Shown: positions 55,272 to 64,000 of the stretch, piece after piece | Layout: every line of letters begins with the position of its first letter | Numbering within the stretch: position 1 is the stretch's first letter | Assembly (NCBI RefSeq): GCF_001423845.1 | Contig: NZ_LMPM01000001.1 | Location: 1,941,398 to 2,005,397, forward strand | DNA length: 64,000 nt | Direction: 5' to 3' | Source of the DNA: Sphingomonas sp. Leaf357 | GTDB lineage: Bacteria > Pseudomonadota > Alphaproteobacteria > Sphingomonadales > Sphingomonadaceae | Position numbers and translations under genes: made by a program | Notes under the pieces: generated by a model | The model's database searches: none | What the model was told of the DNA's origin: nothing | What the model saw: only the letters and a program-made list of their open reading frames with translations

Positions 55272-56051
55272 TTACTTGCCCTTGCTCTTGCGATGCTTTT
55301 CGAGATCGAGAACGGCATTGTCCGCGCCCTCGGGCAGCAGGCCGAGGCGGCGGGCGACCTCCTGATAGGCCTCCACTTCGCCGCCCAGGTCGCGGCGGAA
55401 GCGATCCTTGTCGAGCTTCTCGTTGGTCTGCATGTCCCACAGGCGGCAACCGTCCGGGCTGATCTCGTCGGCCAGGATGATCCGCGCGTAATCGTTGTCC
55501 CACAGCCGGCCGAATTCCAGCTTGAAGTCGATCAGGCGGATGCCGACCGCGGCGAACATGCCGCACAGGAAATCGTTCACGCGGATCGCCAGGTCCGCGA
55601 TGTCGTGCATCTCCTCTTGGCTCGCCCAGCCGAACGCGGCGATATGTTCGTCGGTGATCATCGGATCGCCCAGCGCATCGTCCTTATAGTAATATTCGAT
55701 GATCGTGCGCGGCAGCTGCGTGCCTTCCTCGATCCCGAGACGCGTGCTGAGCGATCCGGCGGCGACGTTGCGGATCACGACCTCGATCGGAATGATCTCG
55801 ACCTGGCGGATCAACTGTTCGCGCATGTTGAGGCGGCGGATGAAATGCGTCGGCACGCCGATCAGCCCGAGCAGGGTGAAGACATGCTCGCTGATCCGGT
55901 TGTTCAGCACGCCCTTGCCGCTGATCGTGCCCTTTTTCTGCGCGTTGAAGGCGGTGGCATCGTCCTTGAAATATTGGATCAGCGTCCCCGGCTCCGGACC
56001 CTCGTACAGGATCTTGGCCTTGCCTTCGTAGATCTGGCGGCGGCGAGCCAT
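55272..56051 (-). CDS. purC: SAICAR synthetase
   Basis: Joins CAIR and aspartate with ATP in purine synthesis. The 259 residues contain [39 protein letters not shown], and [26 protein letters not shown] (in part [14 protein letters not shown]). ATG 56051. First of the purC-purS-purQ operon. Confidence 0.97.
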   Translation of the reverse strand: MARRRQIYEGKAKILYEGPEPGTLIQYFKDDATAFNAQKKGTISGKGVLNNRISEHVFTLLGLIGVPTHFIRRLNMREQLIRQVEIIPIEVVIRNVAAGSLSTRLGIEEGTQLPRTIIEYYYKDDALGDPMITDEHIAAFGWASQEEMHDIADLAIRVNDFLCGMFAAVGIRLIDFKLEFGRLWDNDYARIILADEISPDGCRLWDMQTNEKLDKDRFRRDLGGEVEAYQEVARRLGLLPEGADNAVLDLEKHRKSKGK

Positions 56052-56149
56052 GCGGCATTACCCCTTGAAAGAAGCGCCCCGGCCAAGCGGGATTCGCACG
56101 GCCGGGGCGGGATGAGGGGCGCTATATCGAAAGCGGGGGTGGGGCGCAA

Positions 56150-56998
56150 TTACGAGGAAAGGTTCGTCGCCTCTTCGTTACGCCTGCGGGCGGGCAGCAG
56201 CGGTCGCACCCGCCGCCACAGCAGCCACAGCAACAACGCCACGATCGCAGGCGGCCCGAAAATGGCGATAAAACCGAGCAAAACCGCAAGCGTCGTCTGG
56301 GCGGAGGCGATCGCGGTATCGAGCGCACTCTTGAGCGGCGCGCTGGGATCGAAGCCGCGTACCGCATCACCCGATTGATAATCGAAGGTCATCGGCGTGG
56401 TGGCCAGCGAATCGTGCTGTTCGGCGGCGCTGACGTTGGTTTGTGCGATTCTGGTCGTGACGTCGCCCCGCTGGCGCTGCAACTCGGTGCGCTCGCTGGC
56501 TGGCAGATCCTTGCGTGCCAGCTGCGAATCGATGCGGCGAAGTTCCTCGGCAGCACCGGCCTTGCCCGTTTCCAGGCTCTTGATGGCAGCGCCGGCATCG
56601 GTGCCGGTGATCTCGGCATCGACCAGTCTGCCCTCCGCCGCCTCGATCGCGGCGATGCCAGTCTTGCCAAAGGCGCGGGCGAGCGCGGGATCGAGCTTGA
56701 ACGCGAGCATCGCACGGATGTCGTTTTCGCCGACCAGTTGATAGCGCATGCCGGTAATACGGCAGCGGGCGATGCCAAGTTTTTCGCACGCGGCGGCATG
56801 CGTTTCCTGTGCCGCGGCGATGCGCGCCGGGGGCAGGCGGAAGGCGTAACTATAAGCAAATGCGACACCGGGTGCGGCGGTTACGTTTACGCCAGGGGCG
56901 GCGCTATCAGCCGCGACGTCCGGGTTCGCGCGCTCATGTTCGGGCGCGCGACTACAGGCACCGAGAAACAGGAAAACCGCAAGCCAAGCGATCCGCAT
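56150..56998 (-). CDS. DUF4349 family lipoprotein
   Basis: 282 residues from ATG 56998, six bases after an AGGAGG site (an ATG at 57001 is too close). Lipobox LFLGAC near the start, a mature domain typical of DUF4349 (FAYSYAFRLPPARIAAAQETH, with helix AAEELRRIDSQLARKDLPA), and a C-terminal transmembrane helix (TLAVLLGFIAIFGPPAIVALLL) with a basic tail. Function unknown; two membrane anchors would span the periplasm. Confidence 0.82.
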   Translation of the reverse strand: MRIAWLAVFLFLGACSRAPEHERANPDVAADSAAPGVNVTAAPGVAFAYSYAFRLPPARIAAAQETHAAACEKLGIARCRITGMRYQLVGENDIRAMLAFKLDPALARAFGKTGIAAIEAAEGRLVDAEITGTDAGAAIKSLETGKAGAAEELRRIDSQLARKDLPASERTELQRQRGDVTTRIAQTNVSAAEQHDSLATTPMTFDYQSGDAVRGFDPSAPLKSALDTAIASAQTTLAVLLGFIAIFGPPAIVALLLWLLWRRVRPLLPARRRNEEATNLSS

Positions 56999-57074
56999 CA
57001 TACACCTCCTTATACTCTATCTCATAAGTAGGATATGATGAGCCGTTCTATTTCAGCGGTCAACCGTGTCGGCT

Positions 57075-57989
57075 TTAAGGTCTCAAAGCAGTCGCAATCA
57101 GCCGCTTCGCTTCCGACCATGCTGCGCTTTCTGGTACGATCAGTTCGACATGGCCGGTGTCGGGAATGACGTGCAGCGCCACTCGGTCGCCGGCCTTCTT
57201 TGCCTGCGCCTCGTACCCGGTGCCGAGGCGGATCGGGATGATGCGGTCCTTGTCGCCGTTGATCAGGTCCTGCGGTACGTGGAGCGGCAGCAGGCGGGGG
57301 ACGGAGGTGTCGGAATAGACGTCCTTGCGCGTTGCGGAAGGGCTGCCGACCAACTGGCCGACCACCTCGACGCCGCAACCATTGTCCGGGCTGGCCGCCG
57401 TCGCTTCCAGATCGGGCAGGCCGCCGAGACTGACGACATGGGCGATCCTGATCGGCCTGGCGCTGGAGAGCGGACTGGTCTCGGGCAGCTTTCCGCGACC
57501 GGCGAGCCACAGCGCGAGATGCCCGCCCGCCGAATGGCCGACCGCGACGATCCGCCGCGTATCCAGATGATATTTCGCGGCGTTCGCGCGCAATGCGTCC
57601 GCCGCCTTGGCCGCGTCGAGGAAGGTGCCGGGATAGCCGCCGCCGGCCCGGTCCACGCCGCGATAATCGATGTTCCATACGGCGATGCCGCTCTTGCGCA
57701 GGTCGTCGGCGATCCAGTTCATCAGGCTGCGATCGGCGATGCTGGTCGTCCAGCATCCGCCATGAACCATCAGCACGGTGGGGAACGTGCCACGATGCTT
57801 CGGCTTGCCGGCCGGCAGCCAGAGATCGACTTTCTGCATAGTGTCGTCGCCATAGGCGATCGTCGCGTCCGGTCTGGGCTGGTCGCGCTTGGTCAGGTCG
57901 GGCCAGGTCAGCAGCTTGGGGGTGTCGGCGGGCAAGCTCATGGCGGGAACCGGCATCAGGAGGGCGAGGATGGGCAGGGCAAAGCGCAT
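57075..57989 (-). CDS. Secreted alpha/beta hydrolase, kynurenine-formamidase/BD-FAE-like
   Basis: 304 residues with a signal peptide (MRFALPILALLMPVPAMS). Oxyanion MVHGGCW, nucleophile Ser in VAVGHSAGGHLALW, Asp in LINGDKDRIIP, His in PDTGHVEL: a full Ser-Asp-His triad. It resembles esterases and arylformamidases; the export signal favours an extracytoplasmic esterase. No tryptophan-degradation genes adjoin it. Confidence 0.9.
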   Translation of the reverse strand: MRFALPILALLMPVPAMSLPADTPKLLTWPDLTKRDQPRPDATIAYGDDTMQKVDLWLPAGKPKHRGTFPTVLMVHGGCWTTSIADRSLMNWIADDLRKSGIAVWNIDYRGVDRAGGGYPGTFLDAAKAADALRANAAKYHLDTRRIVAVGHSAGGHLALWLAGRGKLPETSPLSSARPIRIAHVVSLGGLPDLEATAASPDNGCGVEVVGQLVGSPSATRKDVYSDTSVPRLLPLHVPQDLINGDKDRIIPIRLGTGYEAQAKKAGDRVALHVIPDTGHVELIVPESAAWSEAKRLIATALRP

Positions 57990-58113
57990 GCGAGCGAGCC
58001 TAAGGCGGATGCGCGCCGGGCGAAAGCCGAACCGTCATGCGTGATCCTTAATGCTAATTTATCCCGGTTCGGCCTAGATCACCGCTCACGGCCGCGCGCA
58101 GGAATGAACGACG

Positions 58114-59298
58114 TTGAAGATCCTGGTTCTTTCCAGTCTCTACCCGAACGAGGTGCAGCCGCGGCACGGCATCTTCATCGAACACCGCGTCGCGCATCTC
58201 GCACGCGCCGGTGACGAGATCCGCGTCCTAGCCCCGGTGCCGTGGTTCCCGAGCAGCAATCCCAGATTCGGCCAATATGCGAAGCTGGCGCGCGTGCCCG
58301 GACAGGCCGATCGGCGTGGGGTGCGGGTCGAGTATCCGCGCTATCCGGTGATCCCGAAGGTGGGCATGACGCTGGCGCCGTTCCTGATGGCCGCCGCGCT
58401 CTATCGCCACATCGCCAGGCTGCGCCGCAACTTTGAGTTCGATGTGATCGATTCCTATTATCTCTATCCGGACGGCGTGGCGGCGGCGCTGCTCGCAAAA
58501 TGGTTCGACGTGCCGTTGGCGATGACCGCGCTGGGCAGCGACGTGACGCAGATTCCCGAATCCGCCCCGGCGCGCCGCATGATCCTGTCCGCTGCGTCGA
58601 AGGCTGCGGCGGTAACGACGGTGGCGGGTGCGCTTCGCGACGAACTGGTGACGATCGGTGCGCGACCGGACAATATCCGCGTCGTGTTGCACGGCGTCGA
58701 TCTCGACCTGTTCAGCCCGCCCACCGATCGGCAGGCGCTGCGCGAAAAGCTCGGCATGACGGCACCGACGGTGCTGTGCGTCGGCTATCTGGTCGACAAC
58801 AAGGGCATCGATCTCGCGATCCGCGCCATCGCCCGCCTGTCCGGCGTGTGGCTGATGATCGCCGGCACCGGGCCGTGCGAGATCGCACTCAAGGCGCTCG
58901 CCGAATCGCTGGGGGTGCGCGACCGGATCGATTTCCTCGGCCATGTCGATCAGGATTCGCTGCCCGAACTCTACGGCGCGGCGGACGTGGTCGCGAACTG
59001 TTCTGCGCGCGAGGGGATTTCCAACGTGCTGCTCGAGGCGATGGCCTGCGGTACGCCATTGGTCGCCACGCCGGTCTGGGGTTCGCCCGAAGTGGTCAGC
59101 CGTGCGGAGGCGGGGGTGCTGACCGCCGATCGCTCCGACGAGGCCATCGCGCACGGCATCGCGCAACTGATCGCCAGCCCGCCCGATCGCGCGAAGACAA
59201 GGGCTTATGCGGAAACCTTCAACTGGCGCGATACCGGGCGGCAGCATCATGCGCTGCTGACCGCCGCGGTGGCCGGATATCGCGCGCGGCGCGATTAG
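58114..59298 (+). CDS. Glycosyltransferase family 4 (GT-B fold)
   Basis: Retaining sugar transferase of unknown target, probably a polysaccharide or glycolipid. The 394 residues start at TTG 58114 (MKILVLSSLYPNEVQPRHG). The acceptor half has TALGSDVTQIPESA; the donor half has VGYLVDNKGIDLAIRAI, MIAGTGPCEIALKALAE and the EX7E motif region CSAREGISNVLLEAMACGTP. The gene stands without other glycan genes. Its stop overlaps the tail of a tiny convergent gene by four bases. Confidence 0.92.
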   Translation: MKILVLSSLYPNEVQPRHGIFIEHRVAHLARAGDEIRVLAPVPWFPSSNPRFGQYAKLARVPGQADRRGVRVEYPRYPVIPKVGMTLAPFLMAAALYRHIARLRRNFEFDVIDSYYLYPDGVAAALLAKWFDVPLAMTALGSDVTQIPESAPARRMILSAASKAAAVTTVAGALRDELVTIGARPDNIRVVLHGVDLDLFSPPTDRQALREKLGMTAPTVLCVGYLVDNKGIDLAIRAIARLSGVWLMIAGTGPCEIALKALAESLGVRDRIDFLGHVDQDSLPELYGAADVVANCSAREGISNVLLEAMACGTPLVATPVWGSPEVVSRAEAGVLTADRSDEAIAHGIAQLIASPPDRAKTRAYAETFNWRDTGRQHHALLTAAVAGYRARRD

Positions 59299-59465
59299 CG
59301 CGGGCAGTTCTGGTGTCGGCGCTGGTCGTGCCGCCAGGGGGCGTCCCACTGATTGGCATTGAGCCAAGCGAGGCCCTTGGCCATCGACGCGAAGGCCTTA
59401 TGGATATCGCCGGTGATCGAGCGGTGTCCACTGGCCCAGTCGGCGCTCAGGAAATCGTCACGCAT
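59295..59465 (-). CDS. Tiny conserved-looking protein, divergent from a LysR gene
   Basis: A 56-codon frame, ATG 59465 to TAA 59295: MRDDFLSADWASGHRSITGD, then IHKAFASMAKGLAWLNANQW and DAPWRHDQRRHQNCPR. An AAGGAG site lies seven bases before the ATG, and most third-codon bases are G/C, so it is likely real. It is polar with four Trp residues and no signal peptide. Function and family unknown. It diverges from the LysR gene at 59578 with a 112-base gap, so it may be a LysR target. Confidence 0.68.
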   Translation of the reverse strand: MRDDFLSADWASGHRSITGDIHKAFASMAKGLAWLNANQWDAPWRHDQRRHQNCPR

Positions 59466-59577
59466 CTCGTGTCTCCTTCTTGCCGGACCGTCCCGGCCAT
59501 CCGGATATGCGCGTCGGCCCGGACCGGCGCCAACAAATCGTTGGACACGATCGACAAGCTGGCCTTATCAATCGCGC

Positions 59578-60486
59578 ATGCGCCGCCTGCCGCCCATGTC
59601 CGCCGTTCGAGTCTTCGAAGCGGCGGCGCGGCACGAGAATTTCACCGTTGCCGCGGTCGAGCTCGGCATGACGCAGGCGGCGGTCAGCTATCAGATCAAG
59701 GTGCTGGAGGAACGGCTGGGCGTGCCGCTGTTCCGGCGCGAGCGGAAGCGCGTGGTGCTCACCGATGCCGGTCGCCGCGCCAGCGGGCAGGTGTCGCGAG
59801 CCTTCGATGCGCTGGACGCCGCGTTCGGCGCGATCCGAGCCGAGGATGCGTCGCTGCTGACGGTTTCCACCTCGAAAACATTCGCCAATACGTGGTTCGC
59901 TTGGCGGCTAGGCGGGTTCCAGATGGCGCATCCCGACATGGCGGTGCGGCTGCACACCAGCGACGCGATGACCGATTTCGCCTCCGACGAGGTGGATTGC
60001 GCGGTACGATCGGGGCTCGGCGGGTGGAGCGACCTGGCGCACGATCTGCTGTTCGAGATCGATTTCACCCCGATGTGCAGCCCGGAATTCCTCGCCCGGC
60101 ATGGCGGCGCGCTGCGGCCGGAGGATCTGCCCGATTTGCCATTGATCAGCCCGCACGATCCGTGGTGGCCGGTCTGGCTGAGCGAAGCGGGCGTCGCGGC
60201 ACCGGAGGGGCCGCCCAAGCCCGGCGTCCGCCTCGATAGCCAGGCGCATGAGGGTTACGCCGCGACGGCGGGGCAAGGGGTCGCATTGTTGACGCCGTTT
60301 TTCTGGCGCAACGATCTCGCCGACGGCAAGCTGGTGCGCCTGTTCCCGCAAGTGTCGACGCGCGGCTATGCCTATTGGCTGGTCTATCCCGAGCATCGCC
60401 GAACGGTGCCCAAGATCCGCCAGTTCCGCGATTGGTTGCTGGCGGAGATCGCACGCGACATCGCCGACACCATGGCGCGCGCGTAA
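59578..60486 (+). CDS. LysR family transcriptional regulator, GcvA-like
   Basis: 302 residues from ATG 59578 (MRRLPPMSAVRVFEAAARHE). The HTH is NFTVAAVELGMTQAAVSYQIK; the effector domain has LTVSTSKTFANTWFAWRL and the C-terminal GYAYWLVYPEHRRTVPKIRQFRDWL (in part GYAYWLVYPEHRR) common to the GcvA/AmpR group. An earlier in-frame start at 59353 is not used. Targets may include the divergent tiny gene at 59295. Confidence 0.9.
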   Translation: MRRLPPMSAVRVFEAAARHENFTVAAVELGMTQAAVSYQIKVLEERLGVPLFRRERKRVVLTDAGRRASGQVSRAFDALDAAFGAIRAEDASLLTVSTSKTFANTWFAWRLGGFQMAHPDMAVRLHTSDAMTDFASDEVDCAVRSGLGGWSDLAHDLLFEIDFTPMCSPEFLARHGGALRPEDLPDLPLISPHDPWWPVWLSEAGVAAPEGPPKPGVRLDSQAHEGYAATAGQGVALLTPFFWRNDLADGKLVRLFPQVSTRGYAYWLVYPEHRRTVPKIRQFRDWLLAEIARDIADTMARA

Positions 60487-60508
60487 ACGCGCTGCTAATC
60501 GAGACGAT

Positions 60509-62764
60509 ATGCCGACAGACGTCAAAGACCCGGAAGATCCCTTCAACGCGATTGTGGATGCGCCCTTCGACAGTGCGCTCAGCGACCGGTATCTCGTCTA
60601 TGCACTGTCCACGATCACCGCCCGGTCGCTGCCCGATGTGCGCGACGGGCTGAAACCGGTGCATCGCCGCCTGTTATGGGCGATGCGGTTGCTGAAGCTC
60701 GATCCGTCGCAGGGTTACAAGAAATGCGCCCGCGTCGTCGGCGACGTGATCGGCAAATACCATCCGCATGGCGATCAGTCCGTCTACGACGCGATGGTCC
60801 GCCTCGCCCAATCGTTCGCGATGCGCTATCCCTTGGTCGACGGGCAAGGCAACTTTGGCAACATCGACGGCGATAACGCCGCCGCTTATCGCTACACCGA
60901 AGCGCGGCTGACCCAGGTCGCGATCGACATGATGGACGGCCTCGACGAGGACGCCGTCGATTACCGCCCGACCTACAATAATGAGGATCACGAGCCGGAA
61001 CTGTTCCCCGGCCTGTTCCCGAACCTGCTCGCCAACGGCGCGGCGGGCATCGCGGTCGGCATGGCGACCAGCATTCCGCCGCACAACGCCGCCGAACTGT
61101 TCGACGCCGCGATCCTGCTGATCGACCAGCCCGACGCCAGCGACGCGCAGATGCTGGAGCATGTGAAGGGCCCGGACTTCCCCACCGGCGGCCTGGTTGT
61201 GGACAGCCCCAACGCGATCGCCGAGGCGTATGCCACCGGGCGCGGCGGCTTCCGGGTGCGCGCGCGCTGGTCGGTCGAGAGGGAGAAGGGCGGCGGCTGG
61301 AATGCGGTCATCACCGAAATTCCGTACGGCATACAGAAAGGCAAGCTGATCGAGCAGATCGCCGGGCTGATCAACGACAAGAAACTCCCGATCCTGGCCG
61401 ATGTGCGCGACGAATCCGACAGCGCGATCCGCATCGTCATCGAACCGCGCAGTCGCACGGTCGATGCCGACATGCTGATGGAAAGCCTGTTCCGGATGAG
61501 CGATCTGGAAAACCGGGTCAGCCTCAACCTCAACGTGCTCGACAAGACGCGCACGCCGCGCGTGATGAGCCTGCGGGAGGCGCTGAAGGGCTGGGTCGAT
61601 CACCAATTTGTCGTACTGCAGCGGCGTTCGCAATACCGGCTTGATAAGATCGCCGATCGGGTCGAACTGCTCGACGGTTACCTGATAGCCTATCTCAACC
61701 TCGATCGCGTGATCGAGATCATCCGCACCGAGGACGAGCCGAAGCCGATCATGATCGCCGAATTCGGCCTCACCGATCGCCAGGCGGAAGCGATCCTCGA
61801 CATGCGCCTGCGCCGCCTGCGCAAGCTGGAGGAAATGCAGATCCGCAAGGAGCGCGACGGGCTAGAGGCGGAAAAGTCCACGCTCGAGGCGCTGCTCGGC
61901 AGCGACGCGCGACAGCGCACGCGGCTGAAGCGCGATATGGCCAAGCTGCGCGAGCGCTACGGGCCGGAAACCCCGCTCGGCAAGCGCCGCACCACGGTGT
62001 CCGAAGCGGCGCCGGCACGCGAGATCCCGCTGGAACTGATGATCGAGCGCGAGCCGATCACCGTGATCCTGTCCGAACGCGGCTGGATCCGCGCGATGAA
62101 GGGGCATGCCGATGACGCCGCGATCGCCGCACTGAAGTTCAAGGAGGGCGATGGGCCGGCCTTCGCCTTTTCGGCTCAGACCACCGACAAGATCCTGCTC
62201 GCGGCGGAAAACGGGCGTTTCTACACGCTGGCGGCCGACCGCTTGCCCGGCGGACGCGGGTTCGGCGAGCCCGTCCGACTGATGATCGATCTCGACGGGG
62301 AGGTCGGCATCGTCGCCTTGCTGCCGGCCAGCCGTGCCAAAAAGCTGCTGGTCGCCGCAAGCGACGGGCGCGGATTCGTCGTGCAGACCGCTGACACGAT
62401 CGCCGAAACGCGCAAGGGCAAGACGGTCGTCACGCCACGCATCGGTGCCAAGCTCAAGATCGTGAAACCGGTCGATCCGGCGGCGGATTACGTCGCGGCG
62501 ATCGGCGACAATCGCCGCCTGCTCGTTTTCCCGCTGACCGAACTGGCCGAACTGTCGAAGGGGCAGGGGGTGCAGTTGCAGCGCTATGGCGACGGCGGAT
62601 TGTCCGACGCGATCACGTTCGTGTTCGCGAACGGTCTCAGCTGGGCGATGGGCGGCGAAACCGGCCGCACCCGGACCGAAACCGACCTGACACAATGGCG
62701 CGCGGCGCGCGGTGCCGCCGGCCGGATGCCGCCGACCGGTTTCCCGCGCGACAACAAATTCTGA
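60509..62764 (+). CDS. parC: DNA topoisomerase IV subunit A
   Basis: Decatenates daughter chromosomes with ParE. ATG 60509 gives 751 residues, matching the family. The active-site Tyr is in AAAYRYTEARL. The quinolone-binding region reads KYHPHGDQSVYDAM: Gln replaces the Ser at the E. coli Ser80 position, and Asp stands at Glu84. The C-terminal pinwheel domain is short but complete. Begins 22 bases after the LysR gene. Confidence 0.95.
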   Translation: MPTDVKDPEDPFNAIVDAPFDSALSDRYLVYALSTITARSLPDVRDGLKPVHRRLLWAMRLLKLDPSQGYKKCARVVGDVIGKYHPHGDQSVYDAMVRLAQSFAMRYPLVDGQGNFGNIDGDNAAAYRYTEARLTQVAIDMMDGLDEDAVDYRPTYNNEDHEPELFPGLFPNLLANGAAGIAVGMATSIPPHNAAELFDAAILLIDQPDASDAQMLEHVKGPDFPTGGLVVDSPNAIAEAYATGRGGFRVRARWSVEREKGGGWNAVITEIPYGIQKGKLIEQIAGLINDKKLPILADVRDESDSAIRIVIEPRSRTVDADMLMESLFRMSDLENRVSLNLNVLDKTRTPRVMSLREALKGWVDHQFVVLQRRSQYRLDKIADRVELLDGYLIAYLNLDRVIEIIRTEDEPKPIMIAEFGLTDRQAEAILDMRLRRLRKLEEMQIRKERDGLEAEKSTLEALLGSDARQRTRLKRDMAKLRERYGPETPLGKRRTTVSEAAPAREIPLELMIEREPITVILSERGWIRAMKGHADDAAIAALKFKEGDGPAFAFSAQTTDKILLAAENGRFYTLAADRLPGGRGFGEPVRLMIDLDGEVGIVALLPASRAKKLLVAASDGRGFVVQTADTIAETRKGKTVVTPRIGAKLKIVKPVDPAADYVAAIGDNRRLLVFPLTELAELSKGQGVQLQRYGDGGLSDAITFVFANGLSWAMGGETGRTRTETDLTQWRAARGAAGRMPPTGFPRDNKF

Positions 62765-62843
62765 GCGCGAACATTTCGTAACGATAGCGAAATAATCCCG
62801 GCTTCAGCGTACTTTAACCAAATCGCGCTACCGCTCGTCCGTA

Positions 62844-64000
62844 ATGGTCGCGACAAAGCCGATGAACCTGTTCCGCAAGATGCTGCCCGCCCCCGCGGAC
62901 GGCGCGGCGGATCATGCGCCGGACACGGCGCGCGCGGCGACGACGATCAACCTGCTGCCGATCCCCGCCGCGATCGTCACCAATGTCGATGGCCGCTTCG
63001 TGTTGCAGGGGCATAACGATGCGTTTCAGCTGGCTGGTCTGGGCAATTCGTCGGACAAATCGCCCTTTCTCAACAGCGTCGGGTTGCGCATCGCCAGCTT
63101 TCTTGATGGCGACTCTCTGAAAGAGGAGTTCGCCTGGCAGTTCGGCGACAGCGTCGATTGCCGGCATTACCGAATCACTCTGGCGCGGCTCGAACGCAGC
63201 GCGGCGCGGCGCTGCCTCGTCACGTTGGTCGACCACACGTCCGAACTGCGCACCGAACACAATCTCCGCCGCGAAATGATGACCGACAGCCTGACCGGGC
63301 TGCCCAATCGCGCCGGCTTCTCGGATCGGCTCGAAGGCTTGCTGACCGATCCCGCCGAACGCGCGCGCTATGCCGTGCTGGTGCTGGACCTGGATCGCTT
63401 CAGCCGCGTGAACGCCTGTCTCGGTTCGATGGACGGCGACGAACTGCTCATCACCTTGGCGCGACGTCTGAAGGGTGCGCTCCGCGCGCACGACATTTTG
63501 GCGCGTACCGGAGGTGATGAATTCGGCATCTTGCTGACCCTCGAGGACGGGCCGAGCGACGCGCAGCATGTCGCCAAGCGGATCGAGGGCGCGCTCGCCA
63601 CGCCGTTCCGCCTGAGCGATTTCGAGATCAAGGTGTCGTGCTCGATCGGCATCGCGTTCGGGTCGGCCGAACTTGATGATGCCGAGGAATTGATCCGCCA
63701 CGCCCAGTTCGCCGTGAAGCGTTCGAAGATCAGCGGCCGCGCCGAGGCCTATCAGACCCAGCAATTCGACATCGCGCGCGAACAGTTCGGCATGGAAACC
63801 GCGCTGCGCCGGGCGATCGAGAATGGCGAGATGCGCCTGACGTATCAGCCGATCTGCGATCTCGCGACTGGCCGGGTCGTCGCGTTCGAATCCTTGGCGC
63901 GCTGGACCGACGAGACGGGCCGCGCGCATTCGCCCAACGATTTCATTCCGGTCGCCGAGGAATCCGGGCTGATCGTGCCACTCGGCCGCTGGGCGATCGA
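62844..64000 (+). CDS. PAS-GGDEF-EAL cyclic-di-GMP protein, 3'-truncated by the window edge
   Basis: 385 residues visible from ATG 62844 (MVATKPMNLFRKML), open to the end. A PAS-like domain (about 35-125, LPIPAAIVTNVDGRFVLQGH) is followed by a GGDEF domain with LTGLPNRAGF and an intact GGDEF motif (RTGGDEFGIL). An EAL domain then starts with LTYQPICDL and the variant motif ESL in VAFESLARW; AEESGLIVPLGRW follows before the cut. Both activities may be present; no transmembrane segment is seen. Confidence 0.88.
   Translation, partial: MVATKPMNLFRKMLPAPADGAADHAPDTARAATTINLLPIPAAIVTNVDGRFVLQGHNDAFQLAGLGNSSDKSPFLNSVGLRIASFLDGDSLKEEFAWQFGDSVDCRHYRITLARLERSAARRCLVTLVDHTSELRTEHNLRREMMTDSLTGLPNRAGFSDRLEGLLTDPAERARYAVLVLDLDRFSRVNACLGSMDGDELLITLARRLKGALRAHDILARTGGDEFGILLTLEDGPSDAQHVAKRIEGALATPFRLSDFEIKVSCSIGIAFGSAELDDAEELIRHAQFAVKRSKISGRAEAYQTQQFDIAREQFGMETALRRAIENGEMRLTYQPICDLATGRVVAFESLARWTDETGRAHSPNDFIPVAEESGLIVPLGRWAI

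Overview
The window is ordinary chromosomal DNA of a high-GC alphaproteobacterium, almost certainly a Sphingomonas or a close sphingomonad. Evidence for this is a serine palmitoyltransferase gene with its own acyl carrier protein and a ceramide-reductase-like gene (39303-41780), the rplU-rpmA-GNAT-obgE-proB order typical of alphaproteobacteria, the F1-ATPase zeta inhibitor (DUF1476), the monothiol glutaredoxin/BolA pair, and several sphingomonad-type palindromic intergenic repeats. I see no rRNA, transposase, integrase, phage genes, CRISPR array or plasmid functions. Two tRNAs are present: Ser-CGA at 48438 and Arg-TCT at 53058. The first gene (lepA) is cut at its 5' end and the last (a GGDEF/EAL protein) at its 3' end.

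Layout. 1-3.9 kb: lepA and the molybdate importer modABC. 3.9-8.9 kb: cysS, a lipid-anchored intradiol-dioxygenase-like protein and an OmpR/EnvZ-type two-component pair, all on the minus strand. 8.9-12.3 kb: rpsU, a membrane-anchored FKBP isomerase, galU and an exported protein of unknown function. 12.3-19.1 kb: a lipid-anchored subtilisin-like autotransporter, wecB-wecC for UDP-ManNAcA, and an overlapping dut/hypothetical/moeB operon. 19.2-23.3 kb: small stress and secreted proteins, a methyltransferase, a ThDP enzyme, grxD, bolA and the zeta inhibitor. 23.4-31.8 kb: a quinone oxidoreductase, leuD and leuC with a tiny membrane peptide gene between them, then a tight five-gene set (epimerase, GST, scoB, lipoprotein phosphatase, scoA) and an SMP-30 lactonase.

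31.9-38.3 kb: a BlaI/BlaR1-like repressor-protease pair with a double operator, an MBL-fold hydrolase, a DUF4230 protein, a membrane protein, nadA and ppk2. 38.4-43.0 kb: an amidase, the sphingolipid genes and proB. 43.0-47.8 kb: Uma2, obgE, a divergent TetR/hydrolase pair with a clear operator, a GNAT gene, rpmA and rplU. 47.9-53.1 kb: hspQ, tRNA-Ser, nadE, a free-standing Mop domain and a short ModE, an M20 peptidase and tRNA-Arg. 53.2-64 kb: a queuosine-precursor transporter, purC-purS-purQ, a DUF4349 lipoprotein, an alpha/beta hydrolase, a glycosyltransferase, a LysR regulator, parC and the GGDEF/EAL gene.

Themes. Molybdenum handling is split: ModC lacks its C-terminal Mop/TOBE domain, while a stand-alone Mop protein and a HTH-only ModE are encoded 48 kb away. 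NAD synthesis appears at two points (nadA, nadE). Two surface proteins share the same lipobox start (CGGSDSG) followed by a Thr-Pro tether. Four copies of one palindromic repeat each occupy an intergenic gap of almost the same length (109-113 bases). I found no clear candidate for a wholly new multigene system. The best leads are the fixed-size repeats, the mosaic cysS with hairpins at its start, the lipid-anchored TP-tether proteins, the BlaR1-like protein with an unknown sensor domain, and two tiny genes.
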